In this document: piece by piece, positions 1 through 17,207 of the stretch
Position numbering within the stretch: the stretch's first letter is position 1
Layout of the letters: the number at the start of each line of letters is the position of its first letter
The notes under the pieces: model-generated
Told to the model about the DNA's origin: nothing
What the model saw: the letters and a program-made list of their open reading frames with translations, nothing else
Database searches by the model: none
From: Pseudomonas sp. CROZ-RG-20F-R04-15
Lineage (GTDB): Bacteria; Pseudomonadota; Gammaproteobacteria; Pseudomonadales; Pseudomonadaceae
NCBI RefSeq assembly: GCF_022662375.1
Contig: NZ_JAKNQL010000005.1
Span: 1 to 64,000, forward strand
Length of the DNA stretch: 64,000 nucleotides
Reading direction: 5' to 3'
Program-made: the position numbers and the translations under genes

Positions 1-13
1 AGATTAAATTCCG

Positions 14-46
14 AAACCCCAATTGCGAAAGCAGTTGGGGTTTTGT
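14..46 (+). terminator. Rho-independent terminator, probably of an rRNA operon
   Basis: A 10-bp stem (CCCCAATTGC with GCAGTTGGGG) closed by a GAAA tetraloop is followed by TTTTGTTTT. In Pseudomonas, birA commonly lies just downstream of a 5S rRNA gene, so this is probably the end of an rrn operon. That assignment is inferred, because the 5S gene is outside the window. Confidence 0.8.
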
Positions 47-135
47 TTTGCCCGCAGGAAATGTATCTGCTTGATTTCTATGCAACGGCCCGGGGCATGG
101 CTATTATTCGGGCCTCATTGTGAGGCGAGACCTGC

Positions 136-1089
136 ATGCTGACGTTGTTGAACCTTCTGAAGGATGGACGATTCCATTCTGGTCAGGATCTGGGAGCTGC
201 CCTGGGAATAAGTCGAAGTGCGGTATGGAAGCAGCTTCAGCACTTAGAGGCTGATCTTGGCTTATCCATTCATAAAGTTCGGGGTCGGGGCTATCAACTG
301 GCTGCGCCATTGATGCTGCTCGATCCTCTGACTATATCTGCAATGTCGCCAAGCTGGCCGGTGACCGTTCTGGATTCGGTCGATTCGACAAACGCTGAGG
401 CTTTGCGCGCGATCGGCCAAGGTAGTTTGGCGCCCTTTTTGGTGCTCGCGGAGCGGCAAGTCTCCGGGCGCGGGCGAAGAGGTCGCAAATGGGTGAGCCC
501 GTTTGCTGAAAATCTTTATTACAGCCTTGTTCTGCGTATTGATGGCGGAATGCGCCAGCTCGAGGGCTTGAGTCTTGTCGTGGGGTTGGCTGTCTTGCAG
601 GCTCTGCGAAACTTTAGTGTTCCAAGTGCCGGATTGAAGTGGCCCAACGATGTCTTGGTGGGTAACAAGAAAATCGCCGGTATTCTCCTTGAGCTCGTCG
701 GAGATCCGGCAGACGTTTGCCATGTGGTGCTAGGTATTGGCATCAATGTGAATATGCAGATGGCTGATGAGGTCGACCAGCAATGGACCTCTATCCGGCT
801 TGAGTCAGGCAAAAGCAGTGATCGTAATGCCTTGGTGGTTGAGTTGAGTGAGCAGTTACATGCTTACATTCAGCGTCATCAGGCGAATGGCTTCTCGGTT
901 CTCCAGGCAGAATGGGAGGCTAATCACCTGTGGCAAGATCGGCCTGTATCGTTGATTGCGGGTTCGAGTCAGGTAGATGGCGTGGTGCTCGGAATAGATA
1001 GTCAGGGTGCGCTGCGCCTGAAGGTGGGTGGCGTGGAAAAAGTCTTTAGTGGTGGTGAGCTCAGTCTGAGGTTGCGTGATGATTCTTGA
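136..1089 (+). CDS. birA: Bifunctional biotin-[acetyl-CoA-carboxylase] ligase / biotin operon repressor BirA
   Basis: Activates biotin to biotinyl-AMP and attaches it to the biotin carboxyl carrier protein of acetyl-CoA carboxylase. It also binds DNA through an N-terminal winged helix (residues about 1-60, with [13 protein letters not shown] as recognition region). The ligase domain shows the adenylate-binding GRGRRGRKW at residues 111-119 and KWPND at 168-172 followed by KKIAGILLE. At 317 aa it is full length for the two-domain type. The ATG is preceded by GAGGCGAG. Its 3' end overlaps coaX by 11 bases, so the two are translationally coupled. Confidence 0.95.
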   Translation: MLTLLNLLKDGRFHSGQDLGAALGISRSAVWKQLQHLEADLGLSIHKVRGRGYQLAAPLMLLDPLTISAMSPSWPVTVLDSVDSTNAEALRAIGQGSLAPFLVLAERQVSGRGRRGRKWVSPFAENLYYSLVLRIDGGMRQLEGLSLVVGLAVLQALRNFSVPSAGLKWPNDVLVGNKKIAGILLELVGDPADVCHVVLGIGINVNMQMADEVDQQWTSIRLESGKSSDRNALVVELSEQLHAYIQRHQANGFSVLQAEWEANHLWQDRPVSLIAGSSQVDGVVLGIDSQGALRLKVGGVEKVFSGGELSLRLRDDS

Positions 1090-1831
1090 GCTCGACTGCG
1101 GGAACAGCTTTATTAAATGGCGAGTACTGAAGGCTGCGCCCGGCGCTCTCTTTTCTGAGGGAGTTGTCGACTCTGATCTAGCGTTGCTTGACAGTTTGAG
1201 ATCTCTTGACGGGCTTGTGCTGGGCAAGTGTCGCGTGGTCAGTGTCAGGACTGCAGAGGAAACCGACGCATTGATCCATGCGATCGAGCAGGAATTCGGC
1301 ATTTCGGTGGTCTGCGCGAAGTCCGCTCGTGAAATGTCGGGTGTCAAAAATGGTTATGAAGACTACGAGCGTCTAGGGCTCGATAGATGGTTGGCCATGC
1401 TTGGCGGGTTTCATCTCGCATCGGGCAGCGCTTGCCTGGTACTCGATTTCGGTACGGCGGTAACTGCTGATTTTATTGCTGCTGATGGTGAGCATCTGGG
1501 CGGCTTTATTTGCCCGGGGATGCCATTGATGCGAAATCAGTTGCGTACTCATACCCGCAAGATTCGCTATGGCGACCTGGCAGCTGAGCGCGCGCTGTCG
1601 AGCAATGCGCCAGGGCGGACCACTGTTGAGGCGGTGGAGCGTGGGTGTTCGTTAATGTTGCGGGGCTTTGTGCTGACTCAACTGGAAATGGCGAGTTCCT
1701 ACTGGGGGAAAGATTTCGCAGTCTTTATAACCGGCGGTGATGCTGTATTGGTCGCAGATGTCGCTCCCGAGGCCCGAGTCGTACCCGACCTCGTGTTTGT
1801 GGGGTTGGCTATGGCGTGTCCTTTTTCCTGA
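1079..1831 (+). CDS. coaX: Type III pantothenate kinase
   Basis: Catalyses the first step of coenzyme A synthesis (pantothenate to 4'-phosphopantothenate). The 250-aa protein has the ASKHA-type phosphate loop DCGNSFIKW at residues 6-14, a second motif GLDRW, and [10 protein letters not shown], all typical of CoaX. A GTG three bases upstream (1076) is also in frame. The ATG is preferred because known Pseudomonas CoaX proteins begin MILELDCGN. It overlaps the end of birA, an arrangement conserved in pseudomonads, so CoA and biotin-ligase functions are probably co-transcribed. Type III kinases are not feedback-inhibited by CoA (family knowledge). Confidence 0.94.
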   Translation: MILELDCGNSFIKWRVLKAAPGALFSEGVVDSDLALLDSLRSLDGLVLGKCRVVSVRTAEETDALIHAIEQEFGISVVCAKSAREMSGVKNGYEDYERLGLDRWLAMLGGFHLASGSACLVLDFGTAVTADFIAADGEHLGGFICPGMPLMRNQLRTHTRKIRYGDLAAERALSSNAPGRTTVEAVERGCSLMLRGFVLTQLEMASSYWGKDFAVFITGGDAVLVADVAPEARVVPDLVFVGLAMACPFS

Positions 1832-1838
1832 GGTTTGT

Positions 1839-2270
1839 ATGCGTTGGTTGTTTCTCCTGCTCCTTGTTCTTAACGGTTTCTATTATGTCTGGCATCAACA
1901 GGAGGCGCCCTTACGGGCGAAGGACGTAACGCCTCTTAGTTTGTATCGAGGTTCCCAGCAAGACATTCGCTTGCTCAGTGAAACGAAGGGTGAAGTTCGG
2001 GAGGTGGAGGGAGCTGGGCGGAAAGACTGCCTTTTCCTTGGTGGCTTTTCCCGAGAAGAATCGATTTCCGCCCTTCGGCAGCGGTTGGCTGAAATGGATG
2101 TCGATGTGGAATCTTCGTCGAAGGATCCTTCTGGGGCCGGTTATTGGTTGTCTATTGCGCCTAAGAGCCAGCGTTTGCTAGGGGATGCCCAGTTGCAAAA
2201 CCTTTCCAAGGAATTCAATGAGTTAAAACATAAAATAATGCTGTGTGAGGGGGTTGCACCTGCTGAATAG
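1839..2270 (+). CDS. Small membrane-anchored SPOR-like domain protein
   Basis: A 143-aa protein with a hydrophobic N-terminal segment (MRWLFLLLLVLNGFYYVW), which is either a single membrane anchor or an uncleaved signal. The downstream region resembles a SPOR fold: it contains CLFLGGFSREESISALRQRL, and SPOR domains usually bind denuded peptidoglycan glycans at the division site. The start chosen is the ATG 7 bases after the coaX stop, because a longer in-frame reading would run back inside coaX and place the hydrophobic segment internally. Third gene of the birA-coaX unit. The exact cellular role is unknown and the SPOR call is by resemblance. Confidence 0.75.
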   Translation: MRWLFLLLLVLNGFYYVWHQQEAPLRAKDVTPLSLYRGSQQDIRLLSETKGEVREVEGAGRKDCLFLGGFSREESISALRQRLAEMDVDVESSSKDPSGAGYWLSIAPKSQRLLGDAQLQNLSKEFNELKHKIMLCEGVAPAE

Positions 2271-2372
2271 TTTGCATAGAATGGCGCCCGCTCCACAGTG
2301 AAGACCTAAACAGGAATTCAAAGTGAGGCGGTGTCAACGCAGCTAACCTCAGGTTTTTAAATGAGAAAATGC

Positions 2373-2400
2373 TTGACAGAGGTTTGGCATAGTATAGAAT
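2373..2400 (+). promoter_or_regulatory. Sigma70 promoter of the tRNA-Tyr-Gly-Thr cluster
   Basis: TTGACA (2373-2378), a 16-bp spacer and TAGAAT (2395-2400) lie directly before tRNA-Tyr. The -10 is followed by a GC-rich discriminator (GCCGGCC), the pattern expected of growth-rate/stringently controlled stable RNA promoters. The mature tRNA starts 14 bases after the -10 box. Confidence 0.85.
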
Positions 2401-2413
2401 GCCGGCCTGATTA

Positions 2414-2498
2414 GGAGGGGTTCCCGAGCGGCCAAAGGGATCAGACTGTAAATCTGACGTCTACGACTTCGAAGGTTCGAATCCTTCTCCCTCCACCA
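2414..2498 (+). tRNA. tRNA-Tyr (GTA anticodon)
   Basis: An 85-nt class II tRNA with a long variable arm. The acceptor GGAGGGG pairs with TCCCTCC, the anticodon loop reads CTGTAAA with GTA, the T arm has GGTTCGAATCC, and CCA is encoded. First of three closely spaced tRNAs. Confidence 0.97.
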
Positions 2499-2523
2499 GA
2501 TTTAAGCGTGAGCTGCAGGCTCC

Positions 2524-2597
<74 letters not shown>

Positions 2598-2622
2598 AGT
2601 TTGCAGGTTGTGCAAGTGTTTC

Positions 2623-2698
2623 GCTCTTGTAGCTCAGTTGGTAGAGCACACCCTTGGTAAGGGTGAGGTCAGCGGTTCAAATCCGCTCAAGAGCTCCA
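2623..2698 (+). tRNA. tRNA-Thr (GGT anticodon)
   Basis: A 76-nt cloverleaf: acceptor GCTCTTG/CAAGAGC, anticodon loop TTGGTAA with GGT, T arm CGGTTCAAATCCG, and encoded CCA. Last tRNA before tufA; the same tRNA-tuf grouping occurs in E. coli. Confidence 0.97.
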
Positions 2699-2704
2699 TA
2701 TAAC

Positions 2705-2736
2705 AAGGCAGATATGAAAATATCTGCCTTTGTTTT
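2705..2736 (+). terminator. Terminator or attenuator between the tRNA cluster and tufA
   Basis: A perfect 11-bp stem (AAGGCAGATAT/ATATCTGCCTT) with a GAAA loop is followed by TGTTTT. It should end or reduce tRNA transcripts before tufA. No convincing promoter is visible between it and tufA, so partial read-through is likely. Confidence 0.75.
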
Positions 2737-2783
2737 AATGGCTGATATTGTTTGTCTAATTTCTTCTGTTGAGGGTGATATCG

Positions 2784-3977
2784 ATGGCTAAGGAAAAATT
2801 TGATCGTTCCCTGCCCCACGTTAACGTTGGGACCATTGGTCACGTTGACCACGGTAAAACCACTCTGACTGCTGCTCTGACTCGCGTTTGCTCCGAGGTT
2901 TTCGGTTCTGCAATCGTTGACTTCGACAAGATCGACAGCGCTCCAGAAGAAAAAGCTCGCGGTATCACCATCAACACCGCACACGTTGAGTACAACTCGA
3001 AGATTCGTCACTACGCTCACGTTGACTGCCCAGGTCACGCTGACTATGTGAAGAACATGATCACCGGTGCTGCTCAAATGGACGGCGCTATTCTGGTTTG
3101 CTCGGCCGCTGATGGTCCGATGCCACAAACCCGTGAGCACATCCTGCTGTCCCGTCAGGTTGGCGTTCCGTACATCGTGGTTTTCCTGAACAAGGCTGAC
3201 CTGGTAGACGACGCTGAGCTGCTGGAACTGGTTGAGATGGAAGTTCGCGACCTGCTGTCGACTTACGACTTCCCGGGCGATGACACTCCAATCATCATCG
3301 GTTCGGCTCGTATGGCGCTGGAAGGCAAAGACGACAACGAGATGGGCACCACTGCCGTCAAGAAACTGGTTGAGACTCTGGACAGCTACATCCCAGAACC
3401 AGTTCGTGTGACCGACAAGCCGTTCCTGATGCCAATCGAAGACGTATTCTCGATCTCTGGTCGCGGTACTGTTGTGACTGGTCGTATCGAGCGCGGTATC
3501 GTTCGCGTTCAGGATCCGCTGGAAATCGTTGGTCTGCGTGACACCACCGTTACTACTTGCACCGGTGTTGAAATGTTCCGCAAGCTGCTCGACGAAGGTC
3601 GTGCTGGCGAGAACTGCGGCGTTCTGCTGCGTGGCACCAAGCGTGACGACGTTGAGCGTGGTCAGGTTCTGGTTAAGCCGGGTTCGGTTAAGCCGCACAC
3701 CAAGTTCACCGCAGAAGTTTACGTTCTGAGCAAGGAAGAAGGCGGTCGTCACACTCCGTTCTTCAAAGGCTACCGTCCACAGTTCTACTTCCGTACGACT
3801 GACGTGACTGGTAACTGCGAGCTGCCAGAAGGCGTAGAAATGGTAATGCCAGGTGACAACATTCAGATGACTGTTACCCTGATCAAAACCATCGCGATGG
3901 AAGATGGTCTGCGTTTCGCTATCCGTGAAGGCGGTCGTACCGTCGGCGCTGGCGTCGTAGCTAAAATCATCGAGTAA
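2784..3977 (+). CDS. tufA: Elongation factor Tu (first copy)
   Basis: GTPase that delivers aminoacyl-tRNA to the ribosomal A site. The 397-aa protein has G1 GHVDHGKT at residues 19-26, the DCPGH G3 motif, and NKAD as G4, followed by the two beta-barrel domains. The start is ATG at 2784 with GAGGG 8 bases upstream. An in-frame TTG 15 bases earlier would add five residues foreign to EF-Tu. A second copy lies at 19345-20538. The two proteins differ at the start codon (ATG/GTG), at one internal Lys/Thr position (KPHTK versus KPHTT) and at the last residue (Glu/Ala). Confidence 0.98.
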   Translation: MAKEKFDRSLPHVNVGTIGHVDHGKTTLTAALTRVCSEVFGSAIVDFDKIDSAPEEKARGITINTAHVEYNSKIRHYAHVDCPGHADYVKNMITGAAQMDGAILVCSAADGPMPQTREHILLSRQVGVPYIVVFLNKADLVDDAELLELVEMEVRDLLSTYDFPGDDTPIIIGSARMALEGKDDNEMGTTAVKKLVETLDSYIPEPVRVTDKPFLMPIEDVFSISGRGTVVTGRIERGIVRVQDPLEIVGLRDTTVTTCTGVEMFRKLLDEGRAGENCGVLLRGTKRDDVERGQVLVKPGSVKPHTKFTAEVYVLSKEEGGRHTPFFKGYRPQFYFRTTDVTGNCELPEGVEMVMPGDNIQMTVTLIKTIAMEDGLRFAIREGGRTVGAGVVAKIIE

Positions 3978-3998
3978 TTGGTTGTAATGTATTTTTCG

Positions 3999-4030
3999 GG
4001 CCGGCATAATGGTCGGCCTGATTTTGTTTT
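3999..4030 (+). terminator. Weak hairpin plus T-rich tract after tufA
   Basis: A 7-bp stem, GGCCGGC/GTCGGCC, with a 6-nt loop is followed by TGATTTTGTTTT. It ends at the base before tRNA-Trp, so it may be a leaky terminator or a processing signal rather than a full stop. Confidence 0.45.
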
Positions 4031-4106
4031 AGGTCAGTAGCTCAATTGGCAGAGCGACGGTCTCCAAAACCGTAGGTTGGGGGTTCGATTCCCTCCTGAC
4101 CTGCCA
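4031..4106 (+). tRNA. tRNA-Trp (CCA anticodon)
   Basis: A 76-nt cloverleaf: acceptor AGGTCAG/CTGACCT, anticodon loop TCTCCAAAA with CCA, T arm GGGGTTCGATTCCCT, and encoded 3' CCA. It lies between tufA and secE with no room for a promoter of its own after the tufA hairpin. Confidence 0.97.
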
Positions 4107-4151
4107 GATTCACTCGGTGTGTCTGGCTTTCTTTTCACAGGATCTTCATAG

Positions 4152-4520
4152 ATGACTCCTAAAGCTGAAGCTCAAGGCTCTCGCTTCGATCTGCTCAAGT
4201 GGCTTGTAGTTGTCGCTTTGGTGGTTGTTGGCGTTGTTGGCAATCAGTATTACTCTGCTTCGCCGATCCTGTACCGTGTACTCGCTTTGCTTGTCATTGC
4301 TGCTGTAGCTGCTTTTGTAGGCCTACAGACTGCGAAGGGCAAGTCTTTCTTTGTACTGGTTAAGGAAGCTCGCACCGAGATTCGTAAAGTCGTGTGGCCA
4401 ACTCGCCAAGAAACCACGCAGACCACCCTGATTGTGGTGGCTGTTGTTCTGGTTATGGCGTTGCTGTTGTGGGGGCTTGATTCCCTGCTCGGCTGGCTTG
4501 TTTCCTTGATTGTCGGCTAA
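4152..4520 (+). CDS. secE: Preprotein translocase subunit SecE
   Basis: Essential small clamp subunit of the SecYEG inner-membrane channel. The 122-aa protein is the long gammaproteobacterial form with three predicted membrane segments. The conserved amphipathic stretch ARTEIRKVVWPTRQET precedes the last helix. ATG start. nusG follows after 9 bases, and secE-nusG co-transcription is nearly universal in bacteria. SecY is encoded 25 kb downstream in the spc cluster. Confidence 0.96.
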   Translation: MTPKAEAQGSRFDLLKWLVVVALVVVGVVGNQYYSASPILYRVLALLVIAAVAAFVGLQTAKGKSFFVLVKEARTEIRKVVWPTRQETTQTTLIVVAVVLVMALLLWGLDSLLGWLVSLIVG

Positions 4521-4529
4521 GGGTGTCCC

Positions 4530-5063
4530 GTGGCTAAGCGTTGGTATGTTGTGCATGCTTACTCGGGTTACGAGAAGCATGTGATGCGCTCGCTGATCGA
4601 GCGCGTAAAGCTGGCTGGCATGGAAGATGGCTTCGGCGAGATTCTGGTTCCCACTGAAGAAGTGGTTGAAATGCGTAATGGCCAGAAGCGCAAAAGCGAG
4701 CGTAAGTTCTTTCCGGGCTACGTGCTGGTTCAGATGGATATGAATGAGGGTACTTGGCACTTGGTCAAGGATACTCCTCGGGTGATGGGCTTTATTGGCG
4801 GTACTGCTGATAAACCTGCACCGATCACCGATAAAGAGGCAGAAGCGATTCTGCGTCGTGTTGCTGATGGTAGCGACAAGCCGAAGCCGAAGACTCTCTT
4901 CGAGCCAGGTGAAACGGTGCGAGTCAATGACGGTCCATTCGCTGATTTCAATGGCGTTGTTGAAGAAGTTAACTACGAAAAGAGCCGGATCCAAGTGGCT
5001 GTGCTTATTTTCGGTCGCTCTACTCCGGTAGAGTTGGAGTTCAGTCAGGTCGAAAAGGTCTAA
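4530..5063 (+). CDS. nusG: Transcription termination/antitermination factor NusG
   Basis: Binds RNA polymerase, suppresses pausing and links it to Rho and ribosomal S10. The 177-aa protein has an N-terminal NGN domain ([16 protein letters not shown] at the start) and a C-terminal KOW domain ([20 protein letters not shown]). The start is GTG, and the predicted N-terminus matches family members exactly. A strong terminator follows, separating secE-nusG from the rplK operon. Confidence 0.97.
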   Translation: MAKRWYVVHAYSGYEKHVMRSLIERVKLAGMEDGFGEILVPTEEVVEMRNGQKRKSERKFFPGYVLVQMDMNEGTWHLVKDTPRVMGFIGGTADKPAPITDKEAEAILRRVADGSDKPKPKTLFEPGETVRVNDGPFADFNGVVEEVNYEKSRIQVAVLIFGRSTPVELEFSQVEKV

Positions 5064-5081
5064 CTGGACAAGCATCCCAAC

Positions 5082-5108
5082 CCCGCAGCCTAGGCTGTGG
5101 GGTTTTGT
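5082..5108 (+). terminator. Terminator of secE-nusG
   Basis: A GC-rich hairpin, CCCCGCAGCC with GGCTGTGGGG (loop of about CTAG), is followed by TTTT. Confidence 0.8.
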
Positions 5109-5124
5109 CGTCACTGGGATAAAC

Positions 5125-5179
5125 GCGCAAGTAACCGGGGAGCCTTTCGAGGCGTTCGAACCCGTAATTGGAGTGCCTC
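5125..5179 (+). promoter_or_regulatory. rplK leader, candidate L1 autoregulatory site
   Basis: The leader contains a small hairpin, GCCT-TTCG-AGGC, flanked by GGGGA and by the palindrome GTTCGAAC-CCG just before the GGAG ribosome-binding site of rplK. Protein L1 represses the L11-L1 operon by binding such an element in many bacteria. The match here is structural resemblance only. No clear sigma70 promoter was found in the leader. Confidence 0.4.
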
Positions 5180-5611
5180 ATGGCCAAGAAAATTACCGCT
5201 TACATCAAGCTGCAAGTGAAGGCCGCTCAGGCTAACCCAAGTCCACCTGTTGGTCCTGCTCTGGGTCAGCACGGCGTGAACATCATGGAATTCTGCAAAG
5301 CTTTCAACGCCCGTACTCAGGGTCTGGAAGCTGGTCTGCCGACTCCAGTGATCATCACTGTCTACAGCGACCGTAGCTTCACTTTCGAAACAAAATCCAC
5401 CCCTGCTTCGGTTCTGCTGAAGAAAGCGGCCGGTCTGACCAGCGGTTCCGCTCGTCCGAACACCGTTAAGGTTGGCACCGTTACCCGTGCTCAGCTGGAA
5501 GAAATCGCGAAAACCAAAAACGCGGATCTGACTGCAGCTGATATGGATGCAGCCGTGCGTACTATCGCCGGTTCTGCTCGTAGCATGGGCCTTAACGTGG
5601 AGGGTGTGTAA
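5180..5611 (+). CDS. rplK: 50S ribosomal protein L11
   Basis: Forms the GTPase-associated centre with 23S rRNA and L10-L12, and is needed for RelA activation. It is 143 aa. The N-terminal proline-rich segment [20 protein letters not shown] and the C-terminal rRNA-binding domain ([13 protein letters not shown]) are intact. ATG at 5180 is preceded by GGAG; an upstream in-frame start would add four unrelated residues. The stop and the rplA start overlap (TAATG). Confidence 0.98.
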   Translation: MAKKITAYIKLQVKAAQANPSPPVGPALGQHGVNIMEFCKAFNARTQGLEAGLPTPVIITVYSDRSFTFETKSTPASVLLKKAAGLTSGSARPNTVKVGTVTRAQLEEIAKTKNADLTAADMDAAVRTIAGSARSMGLNVEGV

Positions 5612-6306
5612 TGGCTAAGCTGACCAAGCGTCAAAAGGCTATCGCCGGCAAAATCGAAGCAGGCAAGGCCTACAACATTGTAGACGCCGCAGCTCTGCTG
5701 GCTGAGCTGTCGACTGTCAAGTTCAGCGAGTCGTTCGACGTTGCTGTAAACCTGGGTGTAGACCCGCGTAAATCCGACCAGGTTGTTCGTAGCGCTACTG
5801 TGCTGCCACACGGCACTGGCAAGACTGTTCGCGTTGCTGTGTTCACCCAGGGTCCAGCTGCTGAGGCCGCTTTGGCTGCCGGCGCTGACCGTGTAGGTAT
5901 GGACGACCTGGCTGCCGAAATGAAAGGCGGCGACCTGAACTATGACGTAGTGATCGCATCCCCGGATGCCATGCGCGTTGTAGGTCAGCTGGGCCAGATC
6001 CTCGGTCCACGTGGTCTGATGCCTAACCCTAAGGTTGGTACTGTAACTCCTGACGTAGCTACCGCGGTTAAAAACGCTAAAGCTGGTCAGGTTCGTTATC
6101 GCACCGACAAAAACGGCATCATTCACACCTCCGTTGGCAAGATGGGCTTCGACGCCGTCAAGCTGAAGGAAAACGTTGAAGCCCTGATCGCTGATCTGAA
6201 GCGTATCAAGCCAGCTTCTTCGAAAGGTATCTATGTCAAGCGCGTTACCCTGAGCACCACTATGGGCCCAGGTCTGGTTATCGATCAGAGCTCGCTGGAC
6301 GCGTAA
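5611..6306 (+). CDS. rplA: 50S ribosomal protein L1
   Basis: Builds the mobile L1 stalk of the 50S subunit at the E site and acts as translational repressor of its own operon. It is 231 aa with the typical [20 protein letters not shown] segment and the C-terminal STTMGPG motif. It starts within the rplK stop codon, so coupled translation gives equal amounts of L11 and L1. Confidence 0.98.
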   Translation: MAKLTKRQKAIAGKIEAGKAYNIVDAAALLAELSTVKFSESFDVAVNLGVDPRKSDQVVRSATVLPHGTGKTVRVAVFTQGPAAEAALAAGADRVGMDDLAAEMKGGDLNYDVVIASPDAMRVVGQLGQILGPRGLMPNPKVGTVTPDVATAVKNAKAGQVRYRTDKNGIIHTSVGKMGFDAVKLKENVEALIADLKRIKPASSKGIYVKRVTLSTTMGPGLVIDQSSLDA

Positions 6307-6313
6307 GACAAAA

Positions 6314-6337
6314 ATTGGCGCGATTGTTCGCGCCAAT
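6314..6337 (+). other. Stable hairpin after rplA
   Basis: A perfect 10-bp inverted repeat, ATTGGCGCGA/TCGCGCCAAT, has a TTGT loop 7 bases after the rplA stop. There is no U-tract behind it, so it is more likely an RNA-processing or stabilising structure at the L1/L10 junction than a terminator. Confidence 0.5.
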
Positions 6338-6339
6338 CG

Positions 6340-6500
6340 AAAGATTGGGGTCCCTGCCTGGCGGGGGCTATCCAAGACCGTAGGCGACGCAAGTCTTAAA
6401 CCATAAGCCTACGCAGATGGTGCTCCCGGTTCCTTACCGAATCAGACACCAAAACGACATTCGGTTTCGATCGAATGAAACGGTAACAAGCAGGAGTTAA
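6340..6500 (+). promoter_or_regulatory. Probable L10 (rplJ) mRNA leader
   Basis: About 165 non-coding, structure-rich bases precede rplJ. In E. coli and many other bacteria, the L10-(L12)4 complex binds the leader at this place and represses rplJL translation. The position and length fit; I have not matched the kink-turn base by base. The rplJ ribosome-binding site is CAGGAG near 6491. Confidence 0.55.
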
Positions 6501-6504
6501 ACCC

Positions 6505-7005
6505 GTGGCAATTAATCTCGAAGACAAGAAGGCCATCGTCGCTGAAGTCAACGAGGCTGCCAAAGTCGCTCTGTCCGCTGTCGTGGTTGATGCACGTGGC
6601 GTAACAGTAGGCGCAATGACCGGACTCCGTAAAGAGGCTCGTGAAGCTGGCGTTTACGTACGTGTTGTACGTAACACCCTGCTCAAGCGCGCAGTTGCTG
6701 ACACTGAATACAGTGTTCTCAACGACGTGTTCACCGGCCCGACCCTGATTGCATTCTCGAACGAACATCCGGGCGCTGCTGCTCGTATTTTCAAAGAGTT
6801 TGCCAAGGGTCAGGACAAGTTCGAGATCAAGGCAGCTGCGTTCGAGGGCAAGTTCCTCGCAGCCAATCAGATCGACGTTCTGGCAAGCCTGCCGACCCGT
6901 GACGAAGCAATTTCCCAGCTGATGAGCGTGATTCAAGGCGCTACCAGCAAGTTGGCTCGTACTCTGGCGGCACTTCGCGACCAGAAAGAAGCTGCTGCAG
7001 CCTAA
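6505..7005 (+). CDS. rplJ: 50S ribosomal protein L10
   Basis: Base of the L12 stalk; binds 23S rRNA through its N-terminal domain and several L12 dimers through its C-terminal helix. It is 166 aa with a GTG start ([15 protein letters not shown]) and a proper ribosome-binding site. The C-terminal helix ([19 protein letters not shown]) is typical. Expression is probably set by the preceding leader. Confidence 0.98.
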   Translation: MAINLEDKKAIVAEVNEAAKVALSAVVVDARGVTVGAMTGLRKEAREAGVYVRVVRNTLLKRAVADTEYSVLNDVFTGPTLIAFSNEHPGAAARIFKEFAKGQDKFEIKAAAFEGKFLAANQIDVLASLPTRDEAISQLMSVIQGATSKLARTLAALRDQKEAAAA

Positions 7006-7083
7006 GGCTGAGCGTTTCCTCTCTCGCGTATTTTTGTTTATTTCGATGGCCTCCAGGCTATCCCCCAATTCAGGAAATAAGTC

Positions 7084-7449
7084 ATGTCTCTGACTAACGA
7101 ACAAATCATCGACGCAATCGGCGAAAAATCGGTTCTGGAAATCGTTGAACTGATCAAGGCAATGGAAGAGAAGTTCGGCGTATCCGCTGCCGCTGCTTCT
7201 GCTGGTCCAGCTGCTGCTGCCGCTGTTGTTGAAGAGCAAACCGAGTTCAACGTAATCCTGAAAGGCGCTGGCGAGAAGAAAGTCAACGTGATCAAGGCTG
7301 TACGTGAACTGACCGGTCTGGGTCTGAAAGAAGCCAAGGAGAAGGTTGACACCGCTCCTCAGGTTATCGCTGAAGGCGTTTCGAAAGAAGCTGCTGAAGA
7401 CGCGAAGAAGAAGCTGGAAGAAGCAGGCGCTGAAGTCGAAGTTAAGTAA
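7084..7449 (+). CDS. rplL: 50S ribosomal protein L7/L12
   Basis: Flexible stalk protein, present in several copies, that recruits translational GTPases. It is 121 aa: N-terminal dimerisation helices ([19 protein letters not shown]), an Ala/Gly/Pro hinge (about residues 37-52) and the C-terminal factor-binding domain with [20 protein letters not shown]. The gap of 78 bases from rplJ and the following attenuator allow L12 to be made in excess over L10 and RpoB. Confidence 0.98.
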   Translation: MSLTNEQIIDAIGEKSVLEIVELIKAMEEKFGVSAAAASAGPAAAAAVVEEQTEFNVILKGAGEKKVNVIKAVRELTGLGLKEAKEKVDTAPQVIAEGVSKEAAEDAKKKLEEAGAEVEVK

Positions 7450-7495
7450 CTTTCGACTTTGCACCTCCGGCCCGAGCGTCAAGCGACAGGCTGAT

Positions 7496-7524
7496 GGCTG
7501 GTGGCTCTTGCCACCGGCCTTTTT
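7496..7524 (+). terminator. Attenuator between rplL and rpoB
   Basis: A 10-bp stem, GGCTGGTGGC/GCCACCGGCC, with a TCTT loop is followed by TTTTT. It lies 47 bases after rplL. In E. coli a partial terminator at the same place lowers rpoBC transcription relative to the ribosomal genes. The remaining leader to rpoB (to 7670) shows no clear promoter. Confidence 0.8.
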
Positions 7525-7670
7525 CCGTTATTGGCAGCCGACTGGGTCGGTGCTGATAAGGGCGCTGTAACCACCCGATGCGGTGGCGCAAACCATGGGG
7601 TTTGCACGATTTTCTGGCTGCTCCCGTCGGGAGGGGCCAAACAAGCAGGTGACCAAGCTGGGGAACGCTG

Positions 7671-11744
<4,074 letters not shown>

Positions 11745-11808
11745 CACGTGACGCGAATCGAGAGCGGGGCAGGATTGCCCGCTCTCTGCTCCGCCAGGAG
11801 GAAAGGCC

Positions 11809-16008
<4,200 letters not shown>

Positions 16009-16150
16009 GTTCTGCGATAAATGAGCGTAAGGCCCTGATCGCTCCGTTCATCGAATCGAGACAATTTGTCGAGGTTCGAAGGGCGGGGAGGTCGGGGCCT
16101 TGCCTTGACTGGGGACAAGATCCTCTTTAGACTCTTGATCCCCTAAATTT

Positions 16151-16182
16151 GGCGGGAATTCGTTCCTGCCATTTTGCTTTTC
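16151..16182 (+). terminator. Terminator after rpoC
   Basis: GGCGGGAA-TTCG-TTCCTGCC, an 8-bp stem with a stable TTCG loop, is followed by ATTTTGCTTTT. It lies in the 216-base gap between rpoC and rpsL. No confident promoter is seen between it and rpsL, so some read-through may supply the str genes. Confidence 0.65.
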
Positions 16183-16224
16183 TTGCAAGACAATAGCGTC
16201 GCAAGACAACAGTGGAGCTAGTAG

Positions 16225-16596
16225 ATGGCAACTATCAACCAGCTGGTACGTCAGCCGCGTAAGCGTATCGTCGAGAAATCCGACGTACCTGCGCTGCAGA
16301 ACTGCCCGCAACGTCGTGGCGTGTGCACCCGTGTGTACACCACTACGCCGAAAAAACCTAACTCGGCACTGCGTAAAGTATGCCGTGTGCGCCTGACCAA
16401 CGGTTTCGAGGTTTCCTCGTACATCGGTGGTGAAGGTCACAACCTGCAAGAGCACAGCGTGGTACTGATCCGCGGCGGTCGTGTAAAAGACTTGCCAGGT
16501 GTTCGTTACCACACCGTTCGCGGCTCCTTGGATACTTCCGGCGTTAAAGGTCGTAACCAGGGTCGTTCGAAGTACGGTACCAAGCGTCCGAAGTAA
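16225..16596 (+). CDS. rpsL: 30S ribosomal protein S12
   Basis: Decoding-centre protein that monitors codon-anticodon pairing. It is 123 aa. The streptomycin-determining residues K43 (TPKKPNS) and K88 (GGRVKDLPG) are both wild type, so no S12-based resistance is expected. First gene of the str cluster rpsL-rpsG-fusA-tufB. Confidence 0.98.
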
Positions 16597-16703
16597 TCGG
16601 CCGTTTTGCAGATTTTCATTTTATTGAGTCGATAAGAGTAAGGTCGGGCACGCATCCATTGGATCTGTCCCGAGCTAACCTGAAGACCGCTTGAGGGCTT
16701 ATC

Positions 16704-17177
16704 ATGCCAAGACGTCGCGTAGCAGCAAAGCGTGAGATTCTGGACGATCCGAAATACGGAAGCCAGATCCTCGCCAAATTCATGAACCACGTTATGGAAA
16801 GCGGCAAGAAAGCCGTTGCCGAGCGTATCGTTTATGGTGCCCTGGAAACCGTTGCGACCCGTAAGGCTGGCACCGATCCCCTGGAACTCTTCGAAAAAGC
16901 ACTCGACGCCATCGCTCCGCTGGTCGAAGTGAAGTCGCGCCGCGTTGGTGGTGCTACTTACCAGGTTCCGGTCGAGGTTCGTCCTTCCCGTCGTAACGCT
17001 CTGGCAATGCGCTGGTTGGTAGACTTCGCCCGTAAGCGTGGCGAGAAGTCTATGGCTCTGCGTTTGGCTGGCGAACTGCTGGATGCTGCTGAAGGTAAAG
17101 GTGCTGCTGTTAAGAAGCGTGAAGACGTGCACCGTATGGCTGAAGCTAACAAAGCTTTCTCGCACTACCGCTTCTAA
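16704..17177 (+). CDS. rpsG: 30S ribosomal protein S7
   Basis: Primary assembly protein of the 30S head and translational repressor of the str operon in E. coli. It is 157 aa, starts [13 protein letters not shown], and contains [16 protein letters not shown] and ALRWL-like residues (LAMRWLV) as in the family. The 107-base rpsL-rpsG gap could hold an S7-binding structure like that of E. coli. I did not identify a specific match. Confidence 0.98.
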   Translation: MPRRRVAAKREILDDPKYGSQILAKFMNHVMESGKKAVAERIVYGALETVATRKAGTDPLELFEKALDAIAPLVEVKSRRVGGATYQVPVEVRPSRRNALAMRWLVDFARKRGEKSMALRLAGELLDAAEGKGAAVKKREDVHRMAEANKAFSHYRF

Positions 17178-17207
17178 TTTTAGCTTCACTAATTTTGCGA
17201 GGGCTTT

